Below are positions 1-8,819 of a stretch of DNA of 28,523 nt, piece by piece. Under the pieces are notes generated by a model, which saw only the letters and a program-made list of their open reading frames with translations, was not told the DNA's origin and ran no database searches. The stretch is from contig QAXH01001944.1 of assembly GCA_004335635.1 (NCBI GenBank), positions 451-28,973 of the forward strand, in the 5' to 3' direction. Source of the stretch: Chloromonas sp. AAM2 (Eukaryota; Chlorophyta; Chlorophyceae; Chlamydomonadales; Chlamydomonadaceae). The stretch's first letter is position 1; each line of letters begins with the position of its first letter. The translations under genes and the position numbers were made by a program.

Positions 1-227
1 GGCCATGTTCCACCAGCACAGTACTGATGGCATACTCCACTAGGGCCATGTTCCACCAGCACAGTACTGATGGCATACTCCACTAGGGCCATGTTTCACC
101 AGCACAGTACTGATGGCATGCTCCACTAGGGCCATGTTCCACCAGCACAGTACTGATGGCATCCTCCGCTAGGGCCATGTTCCACCAGCACAGTACTGAT
201 GGCATACTCCACTAGGCCATGTTTCAC
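1..227. repeat. 43-bp minisatellite, five copies plus a partial
   Basis: Unit starts fall at 1, 44, 87, 130 and 173, each beginning GGCCATGTT; the fifth unit is one base short and a partial sixth copy runs to about 227. Copies differ by a few substitutions (ATGTTC/ATGTTT, CATACTCC/CATCCTCC/CATGCTCC). The array touches the left window edge, so its full length is unknown. No ORF of note crosses it. Confidence 0.95.
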
Positions 228-1497
228 TGGATGCTCGTTTCGTTGATTTCTTTATTAGGGGTGCTCAAATGCAGTTCTGTGCACTGCACATGCGAGCAGT
301 CACTGAGTGGTCGATGATTTTGGACACTTTCTGGTACATTGGGCATGGGAGGCATATCTGAGTTTTGAGGAGCCCGTACAGATGTTGTGCATGTTATAAC
401 ATAGCAATACGTTTTGTTGGCTCGGCTGAATCACGGTCTTGCAGCCTGCGGGGATGGCTATCATTGTCACTGGCATAATGTTGGTCTACATCACTTTCCA
501 TCTTTTTTTGTTTTTTGCGTTCGGTGAACATTTGCAATCAGGAAAACCTGTGAACTGGACACCACCTGTGCTCAGTGTTCGGCTGACTTTCCCCTCTTCA
601 GCGCTATCCAGAGCATTGCGTGGGTGGTGATGTTCTCATGACAAAAAGCGGTTTGAAGCACACATCTTGCGCTTGACCTGGTGTTTGCAAGCCTGATCTC
701 GCGCTTCACTGGCAGCTCATATAATGTATGCATGAGTTGAAATTGATTCTGTTATGAATTTGTACAAACATATGAGATATATGCGGATATGCATTGTATG
801 CACAACATGTTCAACCAGTTGTCTGATGGCCTGCAAGCCAGCGCTGCATTCATCAAAGGCTTCCAAGCCTTTCATTGAACGTCGTGGCCGTTATGCTCAA
901 GCCACAGAACAACGAATGTGGCCACAGATCGTCTCAAAACATGCCCACAGCGTTTGATTGGAGTAGCTAGAGTGATTGCACTGAATCAAAGGGGTGGTGG
1001 CATCTTGGCCAGCTTGTTTACGTTACATCAGAGTCTGAGAGGCACCTGGCTTCTTGAACAAGGGATCGTACTAACTAGCCCTGAGCTAGAAAAGGCATGG
1101 GGGCATGGAAAATGCGTACAAAGGACGAAAACTCACTTGCACGCGTGAGTCCGAATGATGTTGGAGCAGGCAGCCGCATGGCTGTCGTAAACACAGGCAA
1201 GAGAAGACCTTGACTGGGGAGCCTTTCAAATGTCAAATCATGGCGCAGAACCAATAATGGGTGAATAACCAGTGGATATACAACTTGTACCATGCAAACC
1301 CCCCGGTCTAGCATGTGTGATCTGCATGAAACGATCATGTGCATCGCAATACGAGGTCAAAGGGGGTGACAAAAAGAGTGGAAGCAAAGCGGTTCGCAGA
1401 TCCTCCCAAACCCTCTTCCCAGTCCCCCGGTTTTCCCCTCTCAAAAATCGGCCGTCAAAAATTCCCCATGCAATTCTTGCAGCAGGTGCCTCCTGCG
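228..1497. other. Intergenic / 3' flank of the release factor gene
   Basis: No coding exon can be supported here on either strand: the open frames are short, lack recognisable motifs and have no convincing splice signals. The right-hand part should be the 3' UTR of the release factor gene, which ends at 1498. A TTACA on the plus strand at 1023-1027 reads TGTAA on the minus strand and is a possible polyadenylation signal about 470 nt past the stop codon. Confidence 0.5.
1023..1027 (-). promoter_or_regulatory. Candidate TGTAA polyadenylation signal for the release factor gene
   Basis: The plus strand reads TTACA, which is TGTAA on the gene strand. TGTAA is the usual poly(A) signal in volvocine algae. 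It lies about 470 nt beyond the stop codon at 1498-1500, a long but possible 3' UTR. A five-base motif can occur by chance, so the assignment is tentative. Confidence 0.35.
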
Positions 1498-4400
1498 TCA
1501 GTCGAAGTCTTTTCGGGACCTCTCCTTCTTCTTCATGCTGTCCTTCTTCTTGCCTTGTAACCGCCGCTCCTGGCCCGCCTTGATGCTGCGCAGCACGTGA
1601 CATGCATGACGTCCAGTCGCTCACTTGACTCTCACTTGTATTTATTTCAAGTCCCCACAGAAGGTACAATGTGCACTGCATTGCTAGTGGGGAAACCTGG
1701 GCAATGCTGCACAGCATGTGGCAGGAATAAACAGACAACCTCAAGACTGGTGGCAGAGCCACAGCCATCAACAAAGCCTCAGTGATGATGTAACAGAGGC
1801 AGCGCAGAACAAAAAAGACAGAAAGGAAAAAGAAAAAGTGAGCATGACAGGTGTTCCGCAACAGAAGGCCTCTTAGCCTAATATGCCCTGTGGACTGCGA
1901 AACCAAGCAAAGCCCATCATGGCATGTTGAGCAGTGCGCACTACAGCCATTGTCGTTCTGCTTACCCTACCACAAGAGTGAGTATCTGGTCGCATGCCGT
2001 TAGAGCGTGCACTATCTTGGAGACTGTTGTCACGTGCCAGTTGCTGTCTGTCAGCGCCCAGACTCACTTTGATTTCACGCGTTTGATGGTTTCTGGGTCA
2101 ATTTCCTTGGGCGTCACTGCCACCACGGCTGCATGCACGACCTCCTGAAGCTTGTCTAAGGCATCATCTATATTCTGTCTGCAGCGGCAGAGGTGACGCA
2201 GTGCAAAATAGTTATGGAAACCCCACAAGTGCAACCGTTGCCGAGTGTACAATACTTGGTCCAGCCAACTGCCACACCAGCCACACATGAAGTCACCTGT
2301 GAGCTCGGCTTGTGGCCTGAGATAATACCTACATCGAAGTTGGTCGACGCTACAGGGCCAATGCTCATCCGTCACTACTACATCAGATACATGTCATCAC
2401 AATTTGCTGAAACAAGGGCTCACTTCCAGCCGCATTTGCTGAAACCCTAGCCAAGACTCATGCATGTTCTCCAGGCAGCCGGCTGTAACAGCTATAGCAG
2501 TGCAGCCTAATGACGACCGTCCATCACAACTTGCTGCGGCAAGCACTGGCTTCAACCAGCACTGCCTGGAAGCATTGCAGAAGCGCACGCATATTCCAGT
2601 GCTGCTGGTCTAAAATAGATCATGTAATGACAATCGTACACCAGGGCTCCGTACTTCACAATGTCCGTACTTCACATGTCTGGGGCCTGACACTGGCCAT
2701 TCTGAGGCCTGACACTGGCCATTCTGAGGCCTGACACTGGCCAGCCTGAGGCCTGACACTGGCCATTCTGAGGCCTGACCCTGGCCAGTCTGCGGCCTGA
2801 CACTGGCCAGTCTGAGGCCTGACACTGGCCAGTCTGAGGCCTGACACTGGCCAGTCTGAGGCCTGACACTGGTCAGCCTGAGGCCTGACACTGGCCAGAC
2901 TGAGGCCTGACACTGGCCAGACTGAGGCCTGACACTGGCCAGTCTGAGGCCTGACACTGGCCAGTCCGAGGCCTGACACTGGCCAGTCTGAGGCCTGACA
3001 CTGGCCAGCCTGAGGCCTGACACTGGCCATTCTGAGGCCTGACACTGGCCAGTCTGAGGCCTGACACTGGCCAGCCTGAGGCCTCAGACTGGCCAGCCTG
3101 AGGCCTGACACTGGCCAGTCTGAGGCCTGACACTGGCCAGTCTGAGGCCTGACACTGGCCATTCTGAGGCCTGACACTGGCCAGCCTGAGGCCTGACAAT
3201 GGCCAGCCTGAGGCCTGACACTGGCCAGTCTGGGCAGCCTGGAGACTCACATGCACACAGTGTGGTGTTCCGGCGGCCGACACGCACAAACGTGCAAAAT
3301 GGGCAGGTTATAAAGCGTACACACCAGCGGCTGTTGATGCGATGATTACTATAGACTTGGATGATATAAAATAATGATGTAGCCGTGCAAGTTCGTGACA
3401 GTCGTCGAATTGACATGAGGACGCTCACACATGCACACATGCAGGCATGCATGCGGTTGGACTCACGCCTGTGTTCTGTGCTTCTGCGACGTGAGCACCA
3501 GGACTCCATCCTTTGTAAAACGGTTCTTCTCCTGCACATTGCAAGCGATGTTGTACCATTGTAAAAATGCCAGGACATTTGAGTTCACACCTTTGACACC
3601 ACCCGGAACAAACAGACTAACGCCATCAGCAGCCTGTTCCGTCTTCTGCTCCTCATATGGGTGAAAGCGGGTTAGGGTTGCCTGTCACATGCTGCCCGTC
3701 ACATGCTCCCATACCTGTCCACATGTCCCAGAACAAGCACTGCCTTGCAGTTACCTGCCCTCCCCAGCCACCAGTGCACTTTACCCTGTGTGTCAAGGCC
3801 ACCCACCGCTCTGCGAATTTCGTCCTTGACATCGTCTGGTATCCAGTCCTGCTTGTCTAGCTCGAACCTCATGTCAACTTTGGTGTTCACTTTGTTCACA
3901 TTCTGACCACCGGCGCCGCCGGACCGAGCAAACTGCATATCAACATCATCTGCAATGAGAAGCAGCCAAAGGAGCAGCACGAGAAATAGTCTAAGGATAG
4001 CATTGGCCACTTCAGCACAGAGGGCACGTTGCATTGCAATGCTTGTGCACCTTGTGTCTACACTGTACTGCACGGCACTGTAGTTCAGCAACCATGCAAA
4101 TGCATTGCAACGCATAGCTGCTGATCATGGCTGGATGTTCATGGCTGGGCATGCAAGCAACACCAGAAACGTAAGCAGCAGCATGGCGTGCATCATCAAG
4201 GAAGGCACCAAGAAATTGTGATGGAAAGCCAGCAGTGAGCAGTCATGACCAGAGCGCAAAAGAAGTACAATATCAGACCAACTGGCATGTGCATATCAAC
4301 CAGCTTGAACAAAAAGCTCAAGATGTGGCAGACAAGGCACACACACCTTTGCATACAGGCCGAAGTTTGTATTTCAACGCCTGTGTGCTACCGGCCGCAC

Positions 4401-4551
4401 TGACAACGCAAAGCCGTGCTGGTTGTAGCGATTGCCAGCAGTCCCGAGCATCACGATGAGGAAACGGTGCGAGGGAGGGCGCTCGCGAGCGCACAACACC
4501 GGAGAGGGTGCCCGCCCAGGCTGAAAGATGGCGTATGTGAAGCATGAGCAT
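1498..4551 (-). CDS. Organellar GGQ-type peptide release factor, ArfB/ICT1 class
   Basis: Five exons give about 203 aa: 4551-4347, 3949-3807, 3531-3467, 2178-2068 and 1585-1498. All splice phases agree, with acceptors TTGCAG, GTGCAG, CTGCAG and GCGCAG. Residues 1 to about 65 (MLMLHIRHLSAWAG...) are Arg/Ser-rich and look like an organelle transit peptide. Exon 2 carries FARSGGAGGQNVNKVNTK with the catalytic GGQ at residues 82-84. The following exons encode EKNRFTKDGVLVLTSQKHRT and NIDDALDKLQ. The last exon encodes a basic tail (RRLQGKKKDSMKKKERSRK) ending in TGA. Family knowledge: such stand-alone RF-1 domain proteins hydrolyse peptidyl-tRNA on stalled mitochondrial or plastid ribosomes, and the basic tail enters the empty mRNA channel. 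The first exon is the least certain; it was chosen because its phase-1 donor (AAAG|GTGTGT) fits the next acceptor. The 1287-bp third intron contains the 22-bp minisatellite. Confidence 0.85.
2179..3466 (-). other. Third intron of the release factor gene, expanded by a minisatellite
   Basis: The intron runs from donor GTGAGT (gene strand, 3466 downwards) to acceptor CTGCAG (2180-2179). Over 40 percent of it is the 22-bp array. The remainder shows no conserved protein signal, although the surrounding frames are open for up to about 170 codons because the repeat lacks stops. Confidence 0.8.
2679..3228. repeat. 22-bp minisatellite, 25 copies without any indel
   Basis: The consensus on the plus strand is TCTGAGGCCTGACACTGGCC followed by AG. 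Copies start at 2679, 2701, 2723 and so on; exactly 25 units (550 bp) keep the same register, ending at 3228 where a degraded half unit follows. Variation is limited to substitutions (CAGTCT, CATTCT, CAGCCT, CAGACT; one copy reads CCTCAGACTGG). Each unit holds two palindromes, AGGCCT and TGGCCA. The unit has no stop in any minus-strand frame and 22 is not a multiple of 3, so all three minus frames are open and cycle through the same 22 amino acids. Confidence 0.98.
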
Positions 4552-5208
4552 GTGCTCGATTGCGGCAGACTGCAGGGTGCAAGAAGGAGGAAGGGTATGG
4601 GTAAGTGTGTGACAAGAGTGGGAAGTGTGAGACCCACATTTGTTTTCGTGGAACAACCTGGAGATTTCACGCCGGCAACCTGGAAATGGGAAGCTGGTGG
4701 TGATGATTTATCATCACGAAGGCTTTCCAAGCAAGTGGTTTCACCATCCGTTCACATCCATTGATGGAAGTGAGATGGTGGGTGTTCCTGGTTGCAGACT
4801 ACTGTTCGGCCCAAGCTCGGATTGACACATGAAACGCTTGTCCACAGGTATCTTTGCATGCATACTTCTGTGGATGTCTGCCATGCATGCAGAGCAGGAG
4901 AACGCTGGCAAGTGCCATTCCACTCTGTCAGTGTGCATTGATCATTTGAAACAAGAGATTCAATAGTAACAGCCAGGACCCAGAAGCCTTCCTTGTCAGG
5001 ACACGGCCAGTGCACCTCCATGCCTGTTCATCCGCTTCAAATTTCAGCAGCATTGTTGCGCCAATGCAAGGGCCGTAATGTGTGCTGTGTTCAATCGGTT
5101 GAACGCCAGCGAGCGATTCCTGCCAGCTTTGGTGCCAGAGGGTTTGGCTCCAGGCCGGTACCAGGCCGCAAACACTAGCCACAATTAGCTACATCCATGG
5201 CATCATCA
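4552..5208. other. Intergenic space between methyltransferase stop and release factor start
   Basis: Both neighbours read on the minus strand, so this should hold the methyltransferase 3' UTR and the release factor promoter and 5' UTR. Open minus-strand frames occur around 4741-5182 but show no recognisable domain and no splice signal that would add them to either gene. No TGTAA was seen on the minus strand here. Confidence 0.5.
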
Positions 5209-8201
5209 CTACGCTTTACAGGCTTCCACCAGCAGTATTGTCCCGCCAACATGTCGTTCCATTCTGACAGGCGTGAGCCCTGCCTGGCTCAACAGCCCGG
5301 GGACGTCCTGGTTCCACACACAGCCCTTGGCTGTGGACGCCACCGCTCCCGATGTCAGGTCCTGATAGGCGGCCAGCAAGGGATTGTCACTGCACATGCA
5401 AGCAATGGACCTGATTTCGCAAAGCAATGGAACAACGATTGCAACAATTCCAGCGCTGCGGCGGTCTCTTTGAAGTACGCAGATCAAGGTGTTACCCATC
5501 ATGGTTCTCAACAACGTGCCTGTTTCAACAACGCGCAAAGGACGGCAAACACGGAGCTGCAGCAGGACACATGGCGAGTGTTGAACCACTACTGAACAGG
5601 GCGCCATCGGTGATGCCTTGCAATGCGCTTGTGAGCCGCTGCCAGTGCTGGGCTCAGAGCTGATCGTTGCAATAACTGCCACCGTACTATCATTGCAAAC
5701 GTCGTTAACTCCGAACAATCAACTCCAGTCATGCCTTGAAAGTCATCAAGCCTGAGCCACCAAGTCTGAGCTTCACCATGTTATTGATACCAAGCACCGT
5801 GCTGATCCCACCCCGGTGTGTGTTTGAGGAGCAGCACCCTTTCGCCCGCCCCGCCCCCGCCCCCGCCTGTCGGTTGGACCACCCGCGCCGTTACTCCCAG
5901 TTCTGATCGTCCAAATATGCATGCCCATAGTCTCTATACAATTGAAGCCTGGCCTTTGTATGCCAGGCAAACCTGTGTGTTCGATATCACGCGACAGACT
6001 TGCAACCTAGATCTTTCAAACATCCTCCACGACAAGAACAACCTGCATACCAAACAAATCTGAACATCACCCCAAGGGCACGCCAACACTGAACGCACCC
6101 GCGGTCGATGCAACAACTGCCAATGGATATTGATTTCAAGCCACCCCATTCAGCGGCCGCCATAATAACGTCATACCAATGCACACGTGAGCTAAGCCAC
6201 CACATGAACCCACCTGCGTGTGTGCTCCAGCAGCAGCACCCGCCCGCCCCCGGGCCGCACCACCCGCGCCATCTCCCTAAGTGCCGCCAGGGGGTCCGGA
6301 ATCACACAAAGTGAGAAGGTGTCCACGAGTGTGTCCGCAGAGGAACTGGGCAGGGGGAGGGAGGTGGCGTCAGCCTGGGCAGAATTGCACAATAAAGGGG
6401 TAGACAAACACTTATTTTGGAATTTTGGACCTGCGTTTTCAGGCTCCAAAGACTCACTCGGGTCCGCCTATCTGGCGCACCTGCTGGAACGCAATGTCTC
6501 TTCCCGCCAGCTGCTGGCTGCCTGCCACCCTCGCCCTCGCCTGATCCAACATGCCCTGTGATAGGTCCAGGGCGAGTAGGCGGGACACGGCGCCAGGGCC
6601 CCAGGGATAGTGCTGCCGAGAGACACCATGCAAACAGGGTGTGTGAAGGTGGGTGTAACAATGGCACAACGTCTATGTCTGTCTGTTTGCCTGTTTGCTT
6701 GTGACAGGTAGAAATGCCTGTCAGCGTGTGCTCCAAACGACCTCTTGAGTTTCTGCTGGCTTAATCTGCGTGGACTTGCATACTGACTGCCGGATGGTAA
6801 CAGGATGTGGCCATGGGGATGCTGTGCGCTGGTCTTGTGCAAGTGTTATAGATGTATACGCAGTCTGCATCAACAACGGCCTGCGTCCTCGTCACAGAAC
6901 GGGCGCCATCATGTCAAGCAGTAGAGGACTGCAGTAAAACAGGTACGTAGCGGACTGCCATTAGACCAGAATGAAGGTCTAATCAATGGCAGTGAAGCGG
7001 ATTGAACAGCACGTTCTAACGCCCCTGCCCACCTGCCACTCTCATCCGTTTACCTGCAGATTCAGGCCCGTGCCCACAGCCACCTCAACCACTTCTCCGC
7101 GTGCCTGCGGGCAAAGCAGTCACTGATGGCATCATAGCAGTCATTTTCCTTTTGTGATGTGTGACCGCGCCGTTCAGAGCCAGTGACCTTTCCGCCTTTG
7201 AGAATAGGTTGACTTGGTGGCTGCGGTGTACAGTGTACACGCGCATGGCTCTGGTGCCACGTGGGTTGAAAACAGCATGGCGCACCTGGGAAAGCAGCTG
7301 CTCCCTCAGGGCGTCAAACCCTAGTGAGCTGGCAGCAGCTCCCCCGTCTAACTCATCATAGTCTTGTGCAAACCTGCGGCATTGCCAGTGTTGTGCATTG
7401 CGCGTAGACAGGTATTTCACCCTGCCAACCTACAGCTACACATCACACCGTGTCAGTCACTTCACACCGTGCGGGTCACATCACACCGTTCGGGTCACAT
7501 CACACTGTGCGGGTCACATCACACACTTCAACAGTACAGCATGCCTTCCCTGTCGCATGTGATGTCTGCATCATCATCAGTACATGGCACTCGCAATGCT
7601 GCCCATGGCATGGTGTGAAACGGAAAAGAGCAGCTGAGCGCCAAAGTTCAATAAGACTGTTCATGATCCAAACCTTCGACCATCAGTCAAGGCACTTTCA
7701 TTCCGAAGCAACCTTGGGCCCCAAGTGCACATCAAGTGCAGCAAGGGCACGTGCATGGCCCAGGGTATGCTGAGTTGAATCGCACCACAGCCATAAACAC
7801 TTGTCGTAGTGACCGTAGTGTGTAGTAACCTCGCCACACGCACACACATACCTGTCGTAATCAGCCTGGATGCTTTCTGTTCTGCTCTTGGTCGCTGCAT
7901 GTGCGTAGCCTGGACAGAGCAAGAGGCCTGATGCCACAAGCAGAACGCTATGGAGCTGCCGTCTCGAGATCGTGTCAAGGGGAGGGCTGCGGCATCCTTC
8001 TAGCGCTCTAGGTGCTCTAGGTTGTTGCTTGCTGCATGTTGTATGATGCCTGCATGCTTTTGTTTTTAACTGGCATGCATGGCGGCTCGGTTGACCACGC
8101 AACAGTTGGTCCCTGACATTCGGGATACGGGGCATCAAATGCGGCATGATGAATGGCGAACAATTGGCATGACCGATTTGAGCAAGCGATTTCATCGGCA
8201 A
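5209..8201 (-). CDS. SAM-dependent methyltransferase (type 11-like), probably plastid-targeted
   Basis: Six exons give about 320 aa: 8201-7852, 7373-7286, 7104-7054, 6612-6481, 6374-6214 and 5389-5209. Every junction keeps phase. Residues 1-116 contain a Ser/Arg/Pro-rich leader and then SRRQLHSVLLVASGLLLCP followed by GYAHAATKS, resembling a plastid transit peptide plus a twin-arginine thylakoid-lumen signal (inference). The enzyme domain starts with DYDELDGG. It has SAM motif I EVVEVAVGTGLNLQ (150-163), the acidic residue after strand 2 in LLALDLSQGML (D179), and motif IV/V VDTFSLCVIPDPL with ARVVRPGGGRVLLLEH. The last exon has NPLLAAYQDLT and AKGCVWNQDV and ends LVEACKA-stop. Family knowledge supports a class I methyltransferase related to UbiE/OMS1-like proteins; the substrate cannot be told. 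The start is the first Met of the long first exon. Intron 5 holds a decayed copy of exon 5. Confidence 0.87.
5798..5899 (-). pseudogene. Decayed tandem copy of methyltransferase exon 5 inside intron 5
   Basis: Read on the minus strand, this stretch encodes TARVVQPTGGGGGGAGERV then LLLKHTP, clearly matching MARVVRPGGGRVLLLEHTR of exon 5 (near 6214-6280). The similarity continues past the donor (CACACACCGGGGTGGGATCA against CACACACGCAGGTGGGTTCA) into the intron. The copy keeps an open frame and a GT at the equivalent donor but carries an extra Gly-rich GGC stretch. No homologue of the first half of exon 5 and no good acceptor is evident, so it is called a remnant rather than an alternative exon. 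Confidence 0.65.
7436..7527. repeat. 19-bp tandem repeat in methyltransferase intron 1
   Basis: The motif CACACCGTGCGGGTCACAT recurs with 19-bp spacing; matching CACAC(C/T)G or CACACA positions are 7444, 7463, 7482, 7501 and 7520. The first and last copies are diverged. It lies wholly within the first intron (7374-7851) and has no coding signal. Confidence 0.85.
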
Positions 8202-8819
8202 GCGATTTCAATTTCATCATAGATTGTAATCGTTAGGGTTTCTGGCGGGCGATTTGACAAACCATGGGCGGAGCTTTTGACAACCTCTGGCGGAGGTGTC
8301 TGATCTCGACGCTGGCCACACAGCTAGCCAATGCCTTACGATGGTCTGGGTTGGCGGCTGGGTGTCAAGTTGCCCACTGAGCTCGCTTAGCTGTCGCGTT
8401 CTTCTGAGCAAATTCAAATGTCCCCAGGCAAGTCACCCTCTTGTCTCAGCTCAGTGTCATGGTGTGTCATGCTGACGTGCGTACGTCACCAGAATCCACT
8501 CTATCCGTATGCTGATCTGTTGATATCTGTCGAATTTGGCAATAGTTGGCATCAACTGTCACAATGCACTTGCGCGTCACTGCAGGTTCCACAGGAGAGA
8601 TGTCGTCAAAGCCAAAAACAACAAGCTAGGAGACTTTAGATAGGAAAGCAGCAAGCGCAGCCACCTGTTAGCAGCGTCGTTACAGAGCAACCACAGTGGA
8701 TTGTATGTACAATGGTTCTGCAACCAACATGTGCAAAATCTCTGTTGTAAGAACGTAATCTGGCTTATTGGGCCAGAACACTATCCAAATGCAAATCCAA
8801 ACTCCACGAAGTACGTCCT
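8202..8819. other. Intergenic space between thaumatin-like stop and methyltransferase start
   Basis: Both neighbours are on the minus strand. The part next to 8819 is the thaumatin-like 3' UTR; the part next to 8202 should contain the methyltransferase promoter. A small duplication (GCAAGCGATTTCA at about 8183 and 8199) lies at the boundary with the first methyltransferase exon. No further gene is supported. Confidence 0.5.
8680..8684 (-). promoter_or_regulatory. Candidate TGTAA polyadenylation signal for the thaumatin-like gene
   Basis: The plus strand reads TTACA, giving TGTAA on the gene strand about 136 nt after the stop codon at 8820-8822. Motif and distance fit volvocine-type 3' ends. 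Confidence 0.55.

Noticed and set aside
1..227. CRISPR-like array
   Set aside because: Units are contiguous with no unique spacers, and the surroundings are eukaryotic; it is a minisatellite.
1238..1906. 222-codon minus-strand frame
   Set aside because: It overlaps the final release factor exon in a different frame and has no coherent domain. The exon reading IKAGQERRLQGKK is the one that fits the family and splice phase.
2610..3289. Three long minus-strand frames encoding a SGLRLASVRPQ-type repeat protein
   Set aside because: They are produced by the stop-free 22-bp array read in three phases; the array lies in an intron of the release factor gene.
5197..5595. 132-codon plus-strand frame
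   Set aside because: It is antisense to the last methyltransferase exon, which has clear family motifs and a phase-matched acceptor.
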